A stretch of 64,000 nt of DNA from Nemertoderma westbladi (lineage: Eukaryota > Xenacoelomorpha > Nemertodermatida > Nemertodermatidae), in contig JAUCBJ010001542.1 of the NCBI GenBank assembly GCA_032718475.1, forward strand, positions 1-64,000, in the 5' to 3' direction. The position numbers and the translations under genes were made by a program. Each line of letters opens with the position of its first letter. Positions within the stretch are counted from its first letter, which is position 1. The notes under the pieces are model-generated. The model had not been told where the DNA came from. It searched no databases and worked only from the letters and a program-made list of their open reading frames with translations. Shown here piece after piece: positions 34,170 through 47,218 of the stretch.

Positions 34170-36465
34170 CTACAACTGGCTACAAATATAAGATATCTGT
34201 ATTTCATAGGCGATATGGTAGTATAGGCCACTGGCATGATTGGTCTTAATGCTCTTTGCAGCAGCCTTCACTTCTGCAAAGGAGATATCGCCAATGGGAA
34301 TATCTGGGAGTACAGACACAGACACTTTTACTTCTATAAAGTTATACCCTGTCAATACCCTGTCATTATTGAGGAGCTTTACAAAGTGGGCTTTCCAACC
34401 ATGGAGGCGATCAGCTGGTGATTCAGCCTTAACCTTGGTGGTTGGTTGGCTTTTCCACCCAGTAAGAACGTTGATTGATTTCCATGCCTGGGGTGATTGC
34501 ACGCTGTCGTCAGCATCATTGATGGCATCAACCTGTTGGTTTATTAGCTCCTGTAGATTAACAGAGTATTGCCTGTTCAGGGACCTAGATGCAGCCTTAT
34601 CTGCATCCTTGGCCGCTGAAGTCTGTTTGAGTCGGGACTCTTTCTGCGCCTTATAGAGATCATTTCGGCACTTTAACATTTTTTTGTCAGTCCAGGGGGC
34701 CTTTTCTTGTTTCGTTGGTATACAAGAACTGTTTCTGCAGCTGCTAACTTAACTGCTTCTGTAAAGGCAGTATAGCCCTCGCAGTGATCTGCCGCCTCAG
34801 AGGCAAGAACCTAATACCTGTTGCTCAGCTGTAGTGTAAAGCTGGATCTCACACTTGGCTGTTGTATGTAACAGAGAGGACCAGTCATGCCGCGGCAAGG
34901 CAGATTTCGTTGTTCTGCTAGCATGCAGACTAAATCTTACAAATAGAGAGGTGATCACTGGAGAAGGGTCGAAGTGTAAATGCATTACAGTCGTGTATAA
35001 AGCAACTGTATTTCCTACAAAACAGAATATGGTCTATCAAGGACTTGTGACCACTGGGTCCACTATGAGTCCATAGCTTTCCAGTGAACTGGGTTCCAGC
35101 CGAAAACAATCCATTTCCAGAAATAAAATACTGAAGATGGACGGAATTTTGGTTAACGCTATAGACCCAGGGCGATGTAGGTGATTGATGCAGACTTGGA
35201 TTAAAGTCTCCCAGGAATGTTAAGAATGCATGCTGATCCACTCCATCAGTAGCTGCTTGTAGATTGTGGTAAAATTTTTCCACCTCCTCTGCAGGGGCAA
35301 CACTAGTTGGAGAGTAGCACACAATCAGAACCACCTTAGGAAACTTCTTAGCCAGTTTTCCAGAACATGAGAAGTGGCAAAGGATGATGCGGTTAGAGAT
35401 TTTGTCTATTCAGTTAGATTCATCAATAGACCAATTCCACCATTGCCACTATCATCTGCTGATGCGAGGGTGAGTCGCCAACCGCCCCCCATGTCCTTAA
35501 TCATAACCTCATCAGTCTGTCCTGTCTGCATTAGGTGCTCTTGAACACCCACTGCACTAAGATAAAGCTTATCTGCCAAGGCAGTCAGCTCACATTGTCG
35601 CATAGGGGACCCGAGTGTTAGGGTGTTCACTGAGGCTAGTCTAGTGACTTGCCTCAGATTCACCAATAGCTTTGTTGGTTGGGGTGGAACATGAGAGTAG
35701 CCTCCAACACCAGAATTCCTCTCCCCCTCACAATCTGGCCTCCCTGGTGACCCAGGGTTTGGGCCAGAAAGGTCATCAGGAAAGGGACTCAAAGAATTGT
35801 TGGCTGATCTCTCTCCAGTAGAGGGTGAAACAGGCAGCCGGTCAGGAGATAACTGACGCCTGTGAGGCCGATTGTGTCCGGTAATTCCACTGGCCTCTAG
35901 TGGCTGGACCTCCGCACTACTAATGTATTCCATAGTGGGGGTTGGGGGGTGCTTTTTTGCCGAGTCAGCTCTCGGGGCAAATTCCACACCCTGGATTGCC
36001 ATTCCACTGGGTGGGTGTCGCAATGGAGTCAGATATGAGGCCCATCACCCATATCTACTCTGGCGCACATGACCCACCATTGGCTGGGCAGCTCATCTGC
36101 TGGGTCATGCCCTGTACCCCTGCTGACAGGTGCAGGTCGCAGTGAAGTGCACTCAGAGTGGACATGAGAACACTCTACTCCTGACCAGCCATGGGTAGAT
36201 CATCATCTGCCTGGCCAGGCCATATACCCCTGCAGCCAAGTATATGGGTCCTTAATCCAGGACCAAGGGCATCCTTATCCCAGAACGAAGGGGGCCCTAG
36301 TTACAGGACCAGAATTGCTCTAGTAAGAGGGTCTATGCAACCTCAGGTGGCACCTCCTTTATGCTGCATGGAGGTGGCAAGTTTTCATGATCAATGACCT
36401 AGAATACCTCAATCATCCTTAATTAGGAGATCTCATTCAAGGAGGGCAGTTTCATAACCAGCCAA
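34170..36465 (-). mobile_element. RTE-like element, inverted 5' half (endonuclease and start of RT)
   Basis: Read on the minus strand from 36465 downward. First comes a GC-richer leader and a Ser/Pro-rich N-terminus. The endonuclease follows: LASVNTLTLG, LYLSAVGVQEHL (catalytic Glu region), GNGGIGLLMNL, a stop and frameshift at about 35406, VVLIVCYSPTSVAPAEEVEK, FLTFLGDFN, SLIDHILF and SSDHLS (catalytic His region). After another frameshift come the linker NKKRPPWTDKKMLKC and the RT start ISFAEVKAAAKSIKTNHASG. The copy ends there, near 34180. At least three frame breaks make it non-functional. It abuts the sense-oriented 3' half (copy C), and together they look like one insertion. Confidence 0.82.
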
Positions 36466-36488
36466 TATGGTGTCAATCAATAATAATA

Positions 36489-37580
36489 TTGGTTATTATA
36501 TGGGATTCCTGATGAAATTATTGCAGCAATCAGATCAGTATACGATGGTTCGACAACATTTGTGTCTACTGTTGATGGTGACACAGAACCATTTGAAGTG
36601 TTATGGGGCGTCCTCAAGGAGACACACTTGCACCATTCTTGTTCATTATTGTGGTTGACTATGTTCTACGCATGCCCTTAGATCATTATAATGATGATGG
36701 GGTGATGATAACTCCACCTACTGGCTCCAGAAGTCGAGGAAATCCTGCCAAGTACCTAACTGATCTAGACTTTGCTGATGACTTAGGAGTACTCTCAGAA
36801 TCATTAGAGGGAGCCCAACGGCTCCTCAGCTCATTAGAACATGCTGCTTCTAGTGTTGGTCTTTTTATTAACTCCAGAAAGACCAAAATTCTGACAGTTA
36901 ACTTTGAAAGTCCTCAGCAAGTCTCTGATCGGATGAGCATAAGCTCAAAAGATGGTATGCTTGAGCATGTGGACGACTTCTGTTACCTGGGATCATGGAT
37001 CCGGAAGTCAGGTGAGGACCTTCGAATACGTAAGGGAAAGGCATGGGCAGCCTTGAATAGGCTTTCCAGGATTTGGAAGTCACCGAGAATTAATCGGAAA
37101 CTTAAGGTCCGATCATTTAGAGCAGCAGTAGTTCCAGTACTCCTCTACGGGAGTCCATGCTGGGCTCTAACTGCTGAGGACACCAAATCTCTGGATGGCA
37201 CATTCACAAGAATGCTACGCCGGGTTCATTGTGTCAAGTACAATTCACACATCTCCAACCAGACACTATATAACATTGGAGGTGTCTCATTGGTTCCCCC
37301 AAGCTTGACACTAGAACAAAATCGCCTCCGCTTTGCAGGACATTGCTTTCGCCGTGAGGACCAGCCAGTGCATAATCTTGTACTTTGGCAGCCTCATGGA
37401 GTGAATAAGCATGGTGGACAGCCCATGACTTTCTTGAGACGCATCTTAAAGGACACTGGCCTTAAAGATGCGGATGATCTAGTAAATGTCATGGGTGATA
37501 GGGGGTTGTGGCGGTGCAATTTTGTTGACAAGCCGGCACAGCATTCTTAAAAATGCAGCTGCAATGCAGCATGCCGATCC

Positions 37581-37610
<30 letters not shown>
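36489..37610 (+). mobile_element. RTE-like non-LTR retrotransposon, 3' half (copy C) with (TAG)10 tail
   Basis: Begins inside the RT palm at YMGFLMKLL/ATATGGGATTCCTGATG (equivalent to 12855 in copy A). One base is missing in GVLQGDT near 36613; from there the frame is open to 37550: GDTLAPFLFIIVVDYV, LDFADDLGVLSESLEGAQ, GLFINSRKTKILTVNFE, YLGSWIRKSGEDLRIRKGKA, RRVHCVKY, LRFAGHCFRRED, LVLWQPHGVNKHGGQPMTFL and CNFVDKPAQHS. This C-terminus is the least damaged in the window. The TAG tail (37581-37610) is the longest of the family, which with the open frame suggests the youngest copy. Confidence 0.92.
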
Positions 37611-37612
<2 letters not shown>

Positions 37613-37619
37613 TCGTCCG

Positions 37620-38109
37620 TACTTTTCTTTTAGATCAAGATTTTTTCAGCCTTTATTTCCCGGGTTTGTTGTTCTTCCTCCCATATCTGTATCTTTTTAA
37701 CTTTTTCGAGTTCTCTATTACGTTATTCGTCCTCATGCTGAGCCTCTCTATTACGTATTTCGTTTTCGAGTTGAATCCCTTTGTTTTACTCCTCAGTTTC
37801 TTTGTTTCTTTGATCCTCAATATCAATTGATGCTGATTGATCATTTCTATCGTGTTGTAACTGCGCGTTTTCGTTATACATACTCGCCTTGAGCACTCGG
37901 GCCCTTTGTTCCCGTACCTGATCTTGGAGTTTATTCCTCTGTGATTTTGTGGAGGTTGGACGTCGAGTTGTTCTCGCTCGAAGTAGGTGGTTTAGTAGGA
38001 AGTTATTGAATTCAGTTTGAGAATTTGTCGCAGGGTGAAGCTCCATTTTAGAATTTGCCATGGTCGAAATTCTGTTGTTTATCCTTATTTGGAATTTTGT
38101 ATCAAACAA
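37620..38109 (-). pseudogene. Coiled-coil Gag-like fragment (BEL/Pao-type resemblance)
   Basis: From ATG at 38109 the minus strand reads ATNSQTEFNNFLLNHLLRAR, a Ser/Thr/Arg-rich stretch, then LQDQVREQRARVLKASM and a Gln/Asp/Glu-rich helix. In-frame TAA codons occur at 37786-37788 and again about 50 bp further on, but the same frame stays charged and helix-forming to about 37627. The block DQ.REQ.A..LKA.M..E..QL is shared with the Gag-like frame at 59737-60054, so the two belong to one family. BEL/Pao Gag proteins have this layout: a small-residue linker, then a long Lys/Glu helix. No protease or polymerase is present. Confidence is moderate because the coiled coil alone is not diagnostic. Confidence 0.5.
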
Positions 38110-38536
38110 TAATCCCCGCTAATATTTGGAATTTTGTTTCCTTCAATTCTCAATCACCGGAAGTGATGCTGATGTAAGTTCAAGAGGATTTGAGATCTCG
38201 AGATACTAGTCACCAGAATAAGTGGTTGGGGTTAAAATATTGAATAATGCAGGTCGAAACGAAAAAAGAACGATAATTCATACTGATCTAATTCTTATCA
38301 CACCGTTTTCGAAACCGATTCCAAATATATGGGTCTGTAGTGGACTCTATAACCTATGTGCTATGTATATGCAATAATTATATTATTGTTAAAACAAATT
38401 GAATTAATTATTTACTTATACTGATATAAACTTGAGATAGTATTTTAACCCCCCAAATCCCCAAATTACGTGTGAAACCCATCTGTCCGAGTCTGTCCGA
38501 AGTCAGTCGGAAGTCTGTCACAAGTTCTTCATGTCA
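38110..38536. other. Spacer before the 75-bp satellite
   Basis: AT-rich, no coding signature. The last 60 bp (GTCTGTCCGAGTCTGTCCGA, then AGTCAGTCGGAAGTCTGTCA) contain short CTGTC/AGTC repeats and lead into a degenerate first satellite unit. Confidence 0.45.
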
Positions 38537-41500
38537 GCGAGGGAATGCAGCAGTTATGCTGCCTATCTCTCAGTCGGGTCAGCGTCTGTTGGGTGTTTGT
38601 CCATCGAGTCAGTGAAGGAATGCAGCAGCTTTGCTGCCTATCTCTCAGTCGGGTCAGCGTCTGTTGGGTGTTTGGTTTGTCCATCGAGTCAGTGAAGGAA
38701 TGCAGCAGTTATGCTGCCTATCTCTCAGTCGGGTCAGCGTCTGTTGGGTGTTTGGTTTGTCCATCGAGTCAGTGAAGGAATGCAGCAGTTATGCTGCCTA
38801 TCTCTCAGTCGGGTCAGCGTCTGTTGGGTGTTTGTACATCGAGTCAGTGAAGGAATGCAGCAGCTTTGCTGCCTATCTCTCAGTCGGGTCAGCGTCTGTT
38901 GGGTGTTTGGTTTGTCCATCGAGTCAGTGAAGGAATGCAGCAGTTATGCTGCCTATCTCTCAGCGTCTGTTGGGTGTTTGTCCATCGAGTCAGTGAAGGA
39001 ATGCAGCAGTTATGCTGCCTATCTCTCAGTCGGGTCAGCGTCTGTTGGGTGTTTGTCCATCGAGTCAGTGAAGGAATGCAGCAGTTATGCTGCCTATCTC
39101 TCAGTCGGGTCAGCGTCTGTTGGGTGTTTGTCCATCGAGTCAGTGAAGGAATGCAGCAGTTATGCTGCCTATCTCTCAGTCGGGTCAGCGTCTGTTGGGT
39201 GTTTGTCCATCGAGTCAGTGAAGGAATGCAGCAGTTATGCTGCCTATCTCTCAGTCGGGTCAGCGTCTGTTGGGTGTTTGTCCATCGAGTCAGTGAAGGA
39301 ATGCAGCAGTTATGCTGCCTATCTCTCAGTCGGGTCAGCGTCTGTTGGGTGTTTGTCCATCGAGTCAGTGAAGGAATGCAGCAGTTATGCTGCCTATCTC
39401 TCAGTCGGGTCAGCGTCTGTTGGGTGTTTGTCCATCGAGTCAGTGAAGGAATGCAGCAGTTATGCTGCCTATCTCTCAGTCGGGTCAGCGTCTGTTGGGT
39501 GTTTGTCCATCGAGTCAGTGAAGGAATGCAGCAGTTATGCTGCCTATCTCTCAGTCGGGTCAGCGTCTGTTGGGTGTTTGTCCATCGAGTCAGTGAAGGA
39601 ATGCAGCAGTTATGCTGCCTATCTCTCAGTCGGGTCAGCGTCTGTTGGGTGTTTGGTTTGTCCATCGAGTCAGTGAAGGAATGCAGCAGTTATGCTGCCT
39701 ATCTCTCAGTCGGGTCAGCGTCTGTTGGGTGTTTGTACATCGAGTCAGTGAAGGAATGCAGCAGCTTTGCTGCCTATCTCTCAGTCGGGTCAGCGTCTGT
39801 TGGGTGTTTGGTTTGTCCATCGAGTCAGTGAAGGAATGCAGCAGTTATGCTGCCTATCTCTCAGTCGGGTCAGCGTCTGTTGGGTGTTGGTTTGTCCATC
39901 GAGTCAGTGAAGGAATGCAGCAGTTATGCTGCCTATCTCTCAGTCGGGTCAGCGTCTGTTGGGTGTTTGGTTTGTCCATCGAGTCAGTGAAGGAATGCAG
40001 CAGTTATGCTGCCTATCTCTCAGTCGGGTCAGCGTCTGTTGGGTGTTTGTCCATCGAGTCAGTGAAGGAATGCAGCAGTTATGCTGCCTATCTCTCAGTC
40101 GGGTCAGCGTCTGTTGGGTGTTTGTCCATCGAGTCAGTGAAGGAATGCAGCAGTTATGCTGCCTATCTCTCAGTCGGGTCAGCGTCTGTTGGGTGTTTGT
40201 ACATCGAGTCAGTGAAGGAATGCAGCAGTTATGCTGCCTATCTCTCAGTCGGGTCAGCGTCTGTTGGGTGTTTGTACATCGAGTCAGTGAAGGAATGCAG
40301 CAGTTATGCTGCCTATCTCTCAGTCGGGTCAGCGTCTGTTGGGTGTTTGTCCATCGAGTCAGTGAAGGAATGCAGCAGTTATGCTGCCTATCTCTCAGTC
40401 GGGTCAGCGTCTGTTGGGTGTTTGTCCATCGAGTCAGTGAAGGAATGCAGCAGTTATGCTGCCTATCTCTCAGTCGGGTCAGCGTCTGTTGGGTGTTTGT
40501 CCATCGAGTCAGTGAAGGAATGCAGCAGTTATGCTGCCTATCTCTCAGTCGGGTCAGCGTCTGTTGGGTGTTTGTCCATCGAGTCAGTGAAGGAATGCAG
40601 CAGTTATGCTGCCTATCTCTCAGTCGGGTCAGCGTCTGTTGGGTGTTTGTCCATCGAGTCAGTGAAGGAATGCAGCAGTTATGCTGCCTATCTCTCAGTC
40701 GGGTCAGCGTCTGTTGGGTGTTTGTCCATCGAGTCAGTGAAGGAATGCAGCAGTTATGCTGCCTATCTCTCAGTCGGGTCAGCGTCTGTTGGGTGTTTGG
40801 TTTGTCCATCGAGTCAGTGAAGGAATGCAGCAGTTATGCTGCCTATCTCTCAGTCGGGTCAGCGTCTGTTGGGTGTTTGTACATCGAGTCAGTGAAGGAA
40901 TGCAGCAGCTTTGCTGCCTATCTCTCAGTCGGGTCAGCGTCTGTTGGGTGTTTGGTTTGTCCATCGAGTCAGTGAAGGAATGCAGCAGTTATGCTGCCTA
41001 TCTCTCAGTCGGGTCAGCGTCTGTTGGGTGTTTGTACATCGAGTCAGTGAAGGAATGCAGCAGTTATGCTGCCTATCTCTCAGTCGGGTCAGCGTCTGTT
41101 GGGTGTTTGTACATCGAGTCAGTGAAGGAATGCAGCAGTTATGCTGCCTATCTCTCAGTCGGGTCAGCGTCTGTTGGGTGTTTGGTTTGTCCATCGAGTC
41201 AGTGAAGGAATGCAGCAGTTATGCTGCCTATCTCTCAGTCGGGTCAGCGTCTGTTGGGTGTTTGGTTTGTCCATCGAGTCAGTGAAGGAATGCAGCAGTT
41301 ATGCTGCCTATCTCTCAGTCGGGTCAGCGTCTGTTGGGTGTTTGTACATCGAGTCAGTGAAGGAATGCAGCAGCTTATGCTGCCTATCTCTCAGTCGGGT
41401 CAGCGTCTGTTGGGTGTTTGGTTTGTCCATCGAGTCAGTGAAGGAATGCAGCAGTTATGCTGCCTATCTCTCAGTCGGGTCAGCGTCTGTTGGGTGTTTG

Positions 41501-44500
41501 TACATCGAGTCAGTGAAGGAATGCAGCAGTTATGCTGCCTATCTCTCAGTCGGGTCAGCGTCTGTTGGGTGTTTGGTTTGTCCATCGAGTCAGTGAAGGA
41601 ATGCAGCAGTTATGCTGCCTATCTCTCAGTCGGGTCAGCGTCTGTTGGGTGTTTGTACATCGAGTCAGTGAAGGAATGCAGCAGTTATGCTGCCTATCTC
41701 TCAGTCGGGTCAGCGTCTGTTGGGTGTTTGTACATCGAGTCAGTGAAGGAATGCAGCAGTTATGCTGCCTATCTCTCAGTCGGGTCAGCGTCTGTTGGGT
41801 GTTTGTCCATCGAGTCAGTGAAGGAATGCAGCAGTTATGCTGCCTATCTCTCAGTCGGGTCAGCGTCTGTTGGGTGTTTGTACATCGAGTCAGTGAAGGA
41901 ATGCAGCAGTTATGCTGCCTATCTCTCAGTCGGGTCAGCGTCTGTTGGGTGTTTGTACATCGAGTCAGTGAAGGAATGCAGCAGTTATGCTGCCTATCTC
42001 TCAGTCGGGTCAGCGTCTGTTGGGTGTTTGTACATCGAGTCAGTGAAGGAATGCAGCAGTTATGCTGCCTATCTCTCAGTCGGGTCAGCGTCTGTTGGGT
42101 GTTTGGTTTGTCCATCGAGTCAGTGAAGGAATGCAGCAGTTATGCTGCCTATCTCTCAGTCGGGTCAGCGTCTGTTGGGTGTTTGGTTTGTCCATCGAGT
42201 CAGTGAAGGAATGCAGCAGTTATGCTGCCTATCTCTCAGTCGGGTCAGCGTCTGTTGGGTGTTTGGTTTGTCCATCGAGTCAGTGAAGGAATGCAGCAGT
42301 TATGCTGCCTATCTCTCAGTCGGGTCAGCGTCTGTTGGGTGTTTGTACATCGAGTCAGTGAAGGAATGCAGCAGCTTTGCTGCCTATCTCTCAGTCGGGT
42401 CAGCGTCTGTTGGGTGTTTGGTTTGTCCATCGAGTCAGTGAAGGAATGCAGCAGTTATGCTGCCTATCTCTCAGTCGGGTCAGCGTCTGTTGGGTGTTTG
42501 TACATCGAGTCAGTGAAGGAATGCAGCAGTTATGCTGCCTATCTCTCAGTCGGGTCAGCGTCTGTTGGGTGTTTGTCCATCGAGTCAGTGAAGGAATGCA
42601 GCAGTTATGCTGCCTATCTCTCAGTCGGGTCAGCGTCTGTTGGGTGTTTGTCCATCGAGTCAGTGAAGGAATGCAGCAGTTATGCTGCCTATCTCTCAGT
42701 CGGGTCAGCGTCTGTTGGGTGTTTGTCCATCGAGTCAGTGAAGGAATGCAGCAGTTATGCTGCCTATCTCTCAGTCGGGTCAGCGTCTGTTGGGTGTTTG
42801 TCCATCGAGTCAGTGAAGGAATGCAGCAGTTATGCTGCCTATCTCTCAGTCGGGTCAGCGTCTGTTGGGTGTTTGTCCATCGAGTCAGTGAAGGAATGCA
42901 GCAGTTATGCTGCCTATCTCTCAGTCGGGTCAGCGTCTGTTGGGTGTTTGTCCATCGAGTCAGTGAAGGAATGCAGCAGTTATGCTGCCTATCTCTCAGT
43001 CGGGTCAGCGTCTGTTGGGTGTTTGTCCATCGAGTCAGTGAAGGAATGCAGCAGTTATGCTGCCTATCTCTCAGTCGGGTCAGCGTCTGTTGGGTGTTTG
43101 TCCATCGAGTCAGTGAAGGAATGCAGCAGTTATGCTGCCTATCTCTCAGTCGGGTCAGCGTCTGTTGGGTGTTTGTCCATCGAGTCAGTGAAGGAATGCA
43201 GCAGTTATGCTGCCTATCTCTCAGTCGGGTCAGCGTCTGTTGGGTGTTTGTCCATCGAGTCAGTGAAGGAATGCAGCAGTTATGCTGCCTATCTCTCAGT
43301 CGGGTCAGCGTCTGTTGGGTGTTTGTCCATCGAGTCAGTGAAGGAATGCAGCAGTTATGCTGCCTATCTCTCAGTCGGGTCAGCGTCTGTTGGGTGTTTG
43401 TCCATCGAGTCAGTGAAGGAATGCAGCAGTTATGCTGCCTATCTCTCAGTCGGGTCAGCGTCTGTTGGGTGTTTGTCCATCGAGTCAGTGAAGGAATGCA
43501 GCAGTTATGCTGCCTATCTCTCAGTCGGGTCAGCGTCTGTTGGGTGTTTGTACATCGAGTCAGTGAAGGAATGCAGCAGCTTATGCTGCCTATCTCTCAG
43601 TCGGGTCAGCGTCTGTTGGGTGTTTGGTTTGTCCATCGAGTCAGTGAAGGAATGCAGCAGCTTTGCTGCCTATCTCTCAGTCGGGTCAGCGTCTGTTGGG
43701 TGTTTGGTTTGTCCATCGAGTCAGTGAAGGAATGCAGCAGTTATGCTGCCTATCTCTCAGTCGGGTCAGCGTCTGTTGGGTGTTTGGTTTGTCCATCGAG
43801 TCAGTGAAGGAATGCAGCAGTTATGCTGCCTATCTCTCAGTCGGGTCAGCGTCTGTTGGGTGTTTGGTTTGTCCATCGAGTCAGTGAAGGAATGCAGCAG
43901 TTATGCTGCCTATCTCTCAGTCGGGTCAGCGTCTGTTGGGTGTTTGTACATCGAGTCAGTGAAGGAATGCAGCAGTCTTTGCTGCCTATCTCTCAGTCGG
44001 GTCAGCGTCTGTTGGGTGTTTGGTTTGTCCATCGAGTCAGTGAAGGAATGCAGCAGTTATGCTGCCTATCTCTCAGTCGGGTCAGCGTCTGTTGGGTGTT
44101 TGTCCATCGAGTCAGTGAAGGAATGCAGCAGTTATGCTGCCTATCTCTCAGTCGGGTCAGCGTCTGTTGGGTGTTTGGTTTGTCCATCGAGTCAGTGAAG
44201 GAATGCAGCAGTTATGCTGCCTATCTCTCAGTCGGGTCAGCGTCTGTTGGGTGTTTGGTTTGTCCATCGAGTCAGTGAAGGAATGCAGCAGTTATGCTGC
44301 CTATCTCTCAGTCGGGTCAGCGTCTGTTGGGTGTTTGTCCATCGAGTCAGTGAAGGAATGCAGCAGTTATGCTGCCTATCTCTCAGTCGGGTCAGCGTCT
44401 GTTGGGTGTTTGGTTTGTCCATCGAGTCAGTGAAGGAATGCAGCAGTTATGCTGCCTATCTCTCAGTCGGGTCAGCGTCTGTTGGGTGTTTGTCCATCGA

Positions 44501-44523
44501 GTCAGTGAAGGAATGCAGCAGCT

Positions 44524-45278
44524 TTGCTGCCTATCTCTCAGTCGGGTCAGCGTCTGTTGGGTGTTTGGTTTGTCCATCGAGTCAGTGAAGGAATGCAGCA
44601 GCTTTGCTGCCTATCTCTCAGTCGGGTCAGCGTCTGTTGGGTGTTTGTCCATCGAGTCAGTGAAGGAATGCAGCAGCTTTGCTGCCTATCTCTCAGTCGG
44701 GTCAGCGTCTGTTGGGTGTTTGTCCATCGAGTCAGTGAAGGAATGCAGCAGTTATGCTGCCTATCTCTCAGTCGGGTCAGCGTCTGTTGGGTGTTTGTCC
44801 ATCGAGTCAGTGAAGGAATGCAGCAGTTATGCTGCCTATCTCTCAGTCGGGTCAGCGTCTGTTGGGTGTTTGGTTTGTCCATCGAGTCAGTGAAGGAATG
44901 CAGCAGCTTTGCTGCCTATCTCTCAGTCGGGTCAGCGTCTGTTGGGTGTTTGGTTTGTCCATCGAGTCAGTGAAGGAATGCAGCAGCTTTGCTGCCTATC
45001 TCTCAGTCGGGTCAGCGTCTGTTGGGTGTTTGTCCATCGAGTCAGTGAAGGAATGCAGCAGCTTTGCTGCCTATCTCTCAGTCGGGTCAGCGTCTGTTGG
45101 GTGTTTGTCCATCGAGTCAGTGAAGGAATGCAGCAGTTATGCTGCCTATCTCTCAGTCGGGTCAGCGTCTGTTGGGTGTTTGTCCATCGAGTCAGTGAAG
45201 GAATGCAGCAGTTATGCTGCCTATCTCTCAGTCGGGTCAGCGTCTGTTGGGTGTTTGGTTTGTCCATCGAGTCAGTGA
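44524..45278. repeat. 385-bp higher-order repeat in the 75/80-bp array
   Basis: A five-unit block with the same order of 80- and 75-bp units and the same GCTT/GTTA loop order occurs at about 44524-44908 and again from 44909. Corresponding points are exactly 385 bp apart (80+80+75x3). Confidence 0.75.
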
Positions 45279-47218
45279 AGGAATGCAGCAGCTTTGCTGC
45301 CTATCTCTCAGTCGGGTCAGCGTCTGTTGGGTGTTTGTCCATCGAGTCAGTGAAGGAATGCAGCAGCTTTGCTGCCTATCTCTCAGTCGGGTCAGCGTCT
45401 GTTGGGTGTTTGTCCATCGAGTCAGTGAAGGAATGCAGCAGTTATGCTGCCTATCTCTCAGTCGGGTCAGCGTCTGTTGGGTGTTTGTCCATCGAGTCAG
45501 TGAAGGAATGCAGCAGTTATGCTGCCTATCTCTCAGTCGGGTCAGCGTCTGTTGGGTTTTTGTACATCGAGTCAGTGAAGGAATGCAGCAGCTTTGCTGC
45601 CTATCTCTCAGTCGGGTCAGCGTCTGTTGGGTGTTTGGTTTGTCCATCGAGTCAGTGAAGGAATGCAGCAGTTATGCTGCCTATCTCTCAGTCGGGTCAG
45701 CGTCTGTTGGGTGTTTGGTTTGTCCATCGAGTCAGTGAAGGAATGCAGCAGTTATGCTGCCTATCTCTCAGTCGGGTCAGCGTCTGTTGGGTGTTTGTAC
45801 ATCGAGTCAGCGAAGGAATGCAGCAGCTTTGCTGCCTATCTCTCAGTCGGGTCAGCGTCTGTTGGGTGTTTGGTTTGTCCATCGAGTCAGTGAAGGAATG
45901 CAGCAGCTTTGCTGCCTATCTCTCAGTCGGGTCAGCGTCTGTTGGGTGTTTGGTTTGTCCATCGAGTCAGTGAAGGAATGCAGCAGTTATGCTGCCTATC
46001 TCTCAGTCGGGTCAGCGTCTGTTGGGTGTTTGTCCATCGAGTCAGTGAAGGAATGCAGCAGTTATGCTGCCTATCTCTCAGTCGGGTCAGCGTCTGTTGG
46101 GTTTTTGTACATCGAGTCAGTGAAGGAATGCAGCAGCTTTGCTGCCTATCTCTCAGTCGGGTCAGCGTCTGTTGGGTGTTTGGTTTGTCCATCGAGTCAG
46201 TGAAGGAATGCAGCAGTTATGCTGCCTATCTCTCAGTCGGGTCAGCGTCTGTTGGGTGTTTGGTTTGTCCATCGAGTCAGTGAAGGAATGCAGCAGTTAT
46301 GCTGCCTATCTCTTAGTCGGGTCAGCGTCTGTTGGGTGTTTGTACATCGAGTCAGCGAAGGAATGCAGCAGCTTTGCTGCCTATCTCTCAGTCGGGTCAG
46401 CGTCTGTTGGGTGTTTGGTTTGTCCATCGAGTCAGTGAAGGAATGCAGCAGTTATGCTGCCTATCTCTCAGTCGGGTCAGCGTCTGTTGGGTGTTTGTAC
46501 ATCGAGTCAGTGAAGGAATGCATCAGCTTTGCTGCCTATCTCTCAGTCGGGTCAGCGTCTGTTGGGTGTTTGGTTTGTCCATCGAGTCAGTGAAGGAATG
46601 CAGCAGTTATGCTGCCTATCTCTCAGTCGGGTCAGTGTCTGTTGGGTGTTTGTACATCGAGTCAGTGAAGGAATGCAGCAGTTATGCTGCCTATCTCTCA
46701 GTCGGGTCAGCGTCTGTTGGGTGTTTGTCCATCGAGTCAGTGAAGGAATGCAGCAGTTATGCTGCCTATCTCTCAGTCGGGTCAGCGTCTGTTGGGTGTT
46801 TGTCCATCGAGTCAGTGAAGGAATGCAGCAGTTATGCTGCCTATCTCTCAGTCGGGTCAGTGTCTGTTGGGTGTTTGTACATCGAGTCAGTGAAGGAATG
46901 CAGCAGTTATGCTGCCTATCTCTCAGTCGGGTCAGCGTCTGTTGGGTGTTTGTACATCGAGTCAGTGAAGGAATGCAGCAGCTTTGCTGCCTATCTCTCA
47001 GTCGGGTCAGCGTCTGTTGGGTGTTTGGTTTGTACATCGAGTCAGTGAAGGAATGCAGCAGCTTTGCTGCCTATCTCTCAGTCGGGTCAGCGTCTGTTGG
47101 GTGTTTGTACATCGAGTCAGTGAAGGAATGCAGCAGCTTTGCTGCCTATCTCTCAGTCGGGTCAGCGTCTGTTGGGTGTTTGGTTTGTACATCGAGTCAG
47201 TGAAGGAATGCAGCAGCT

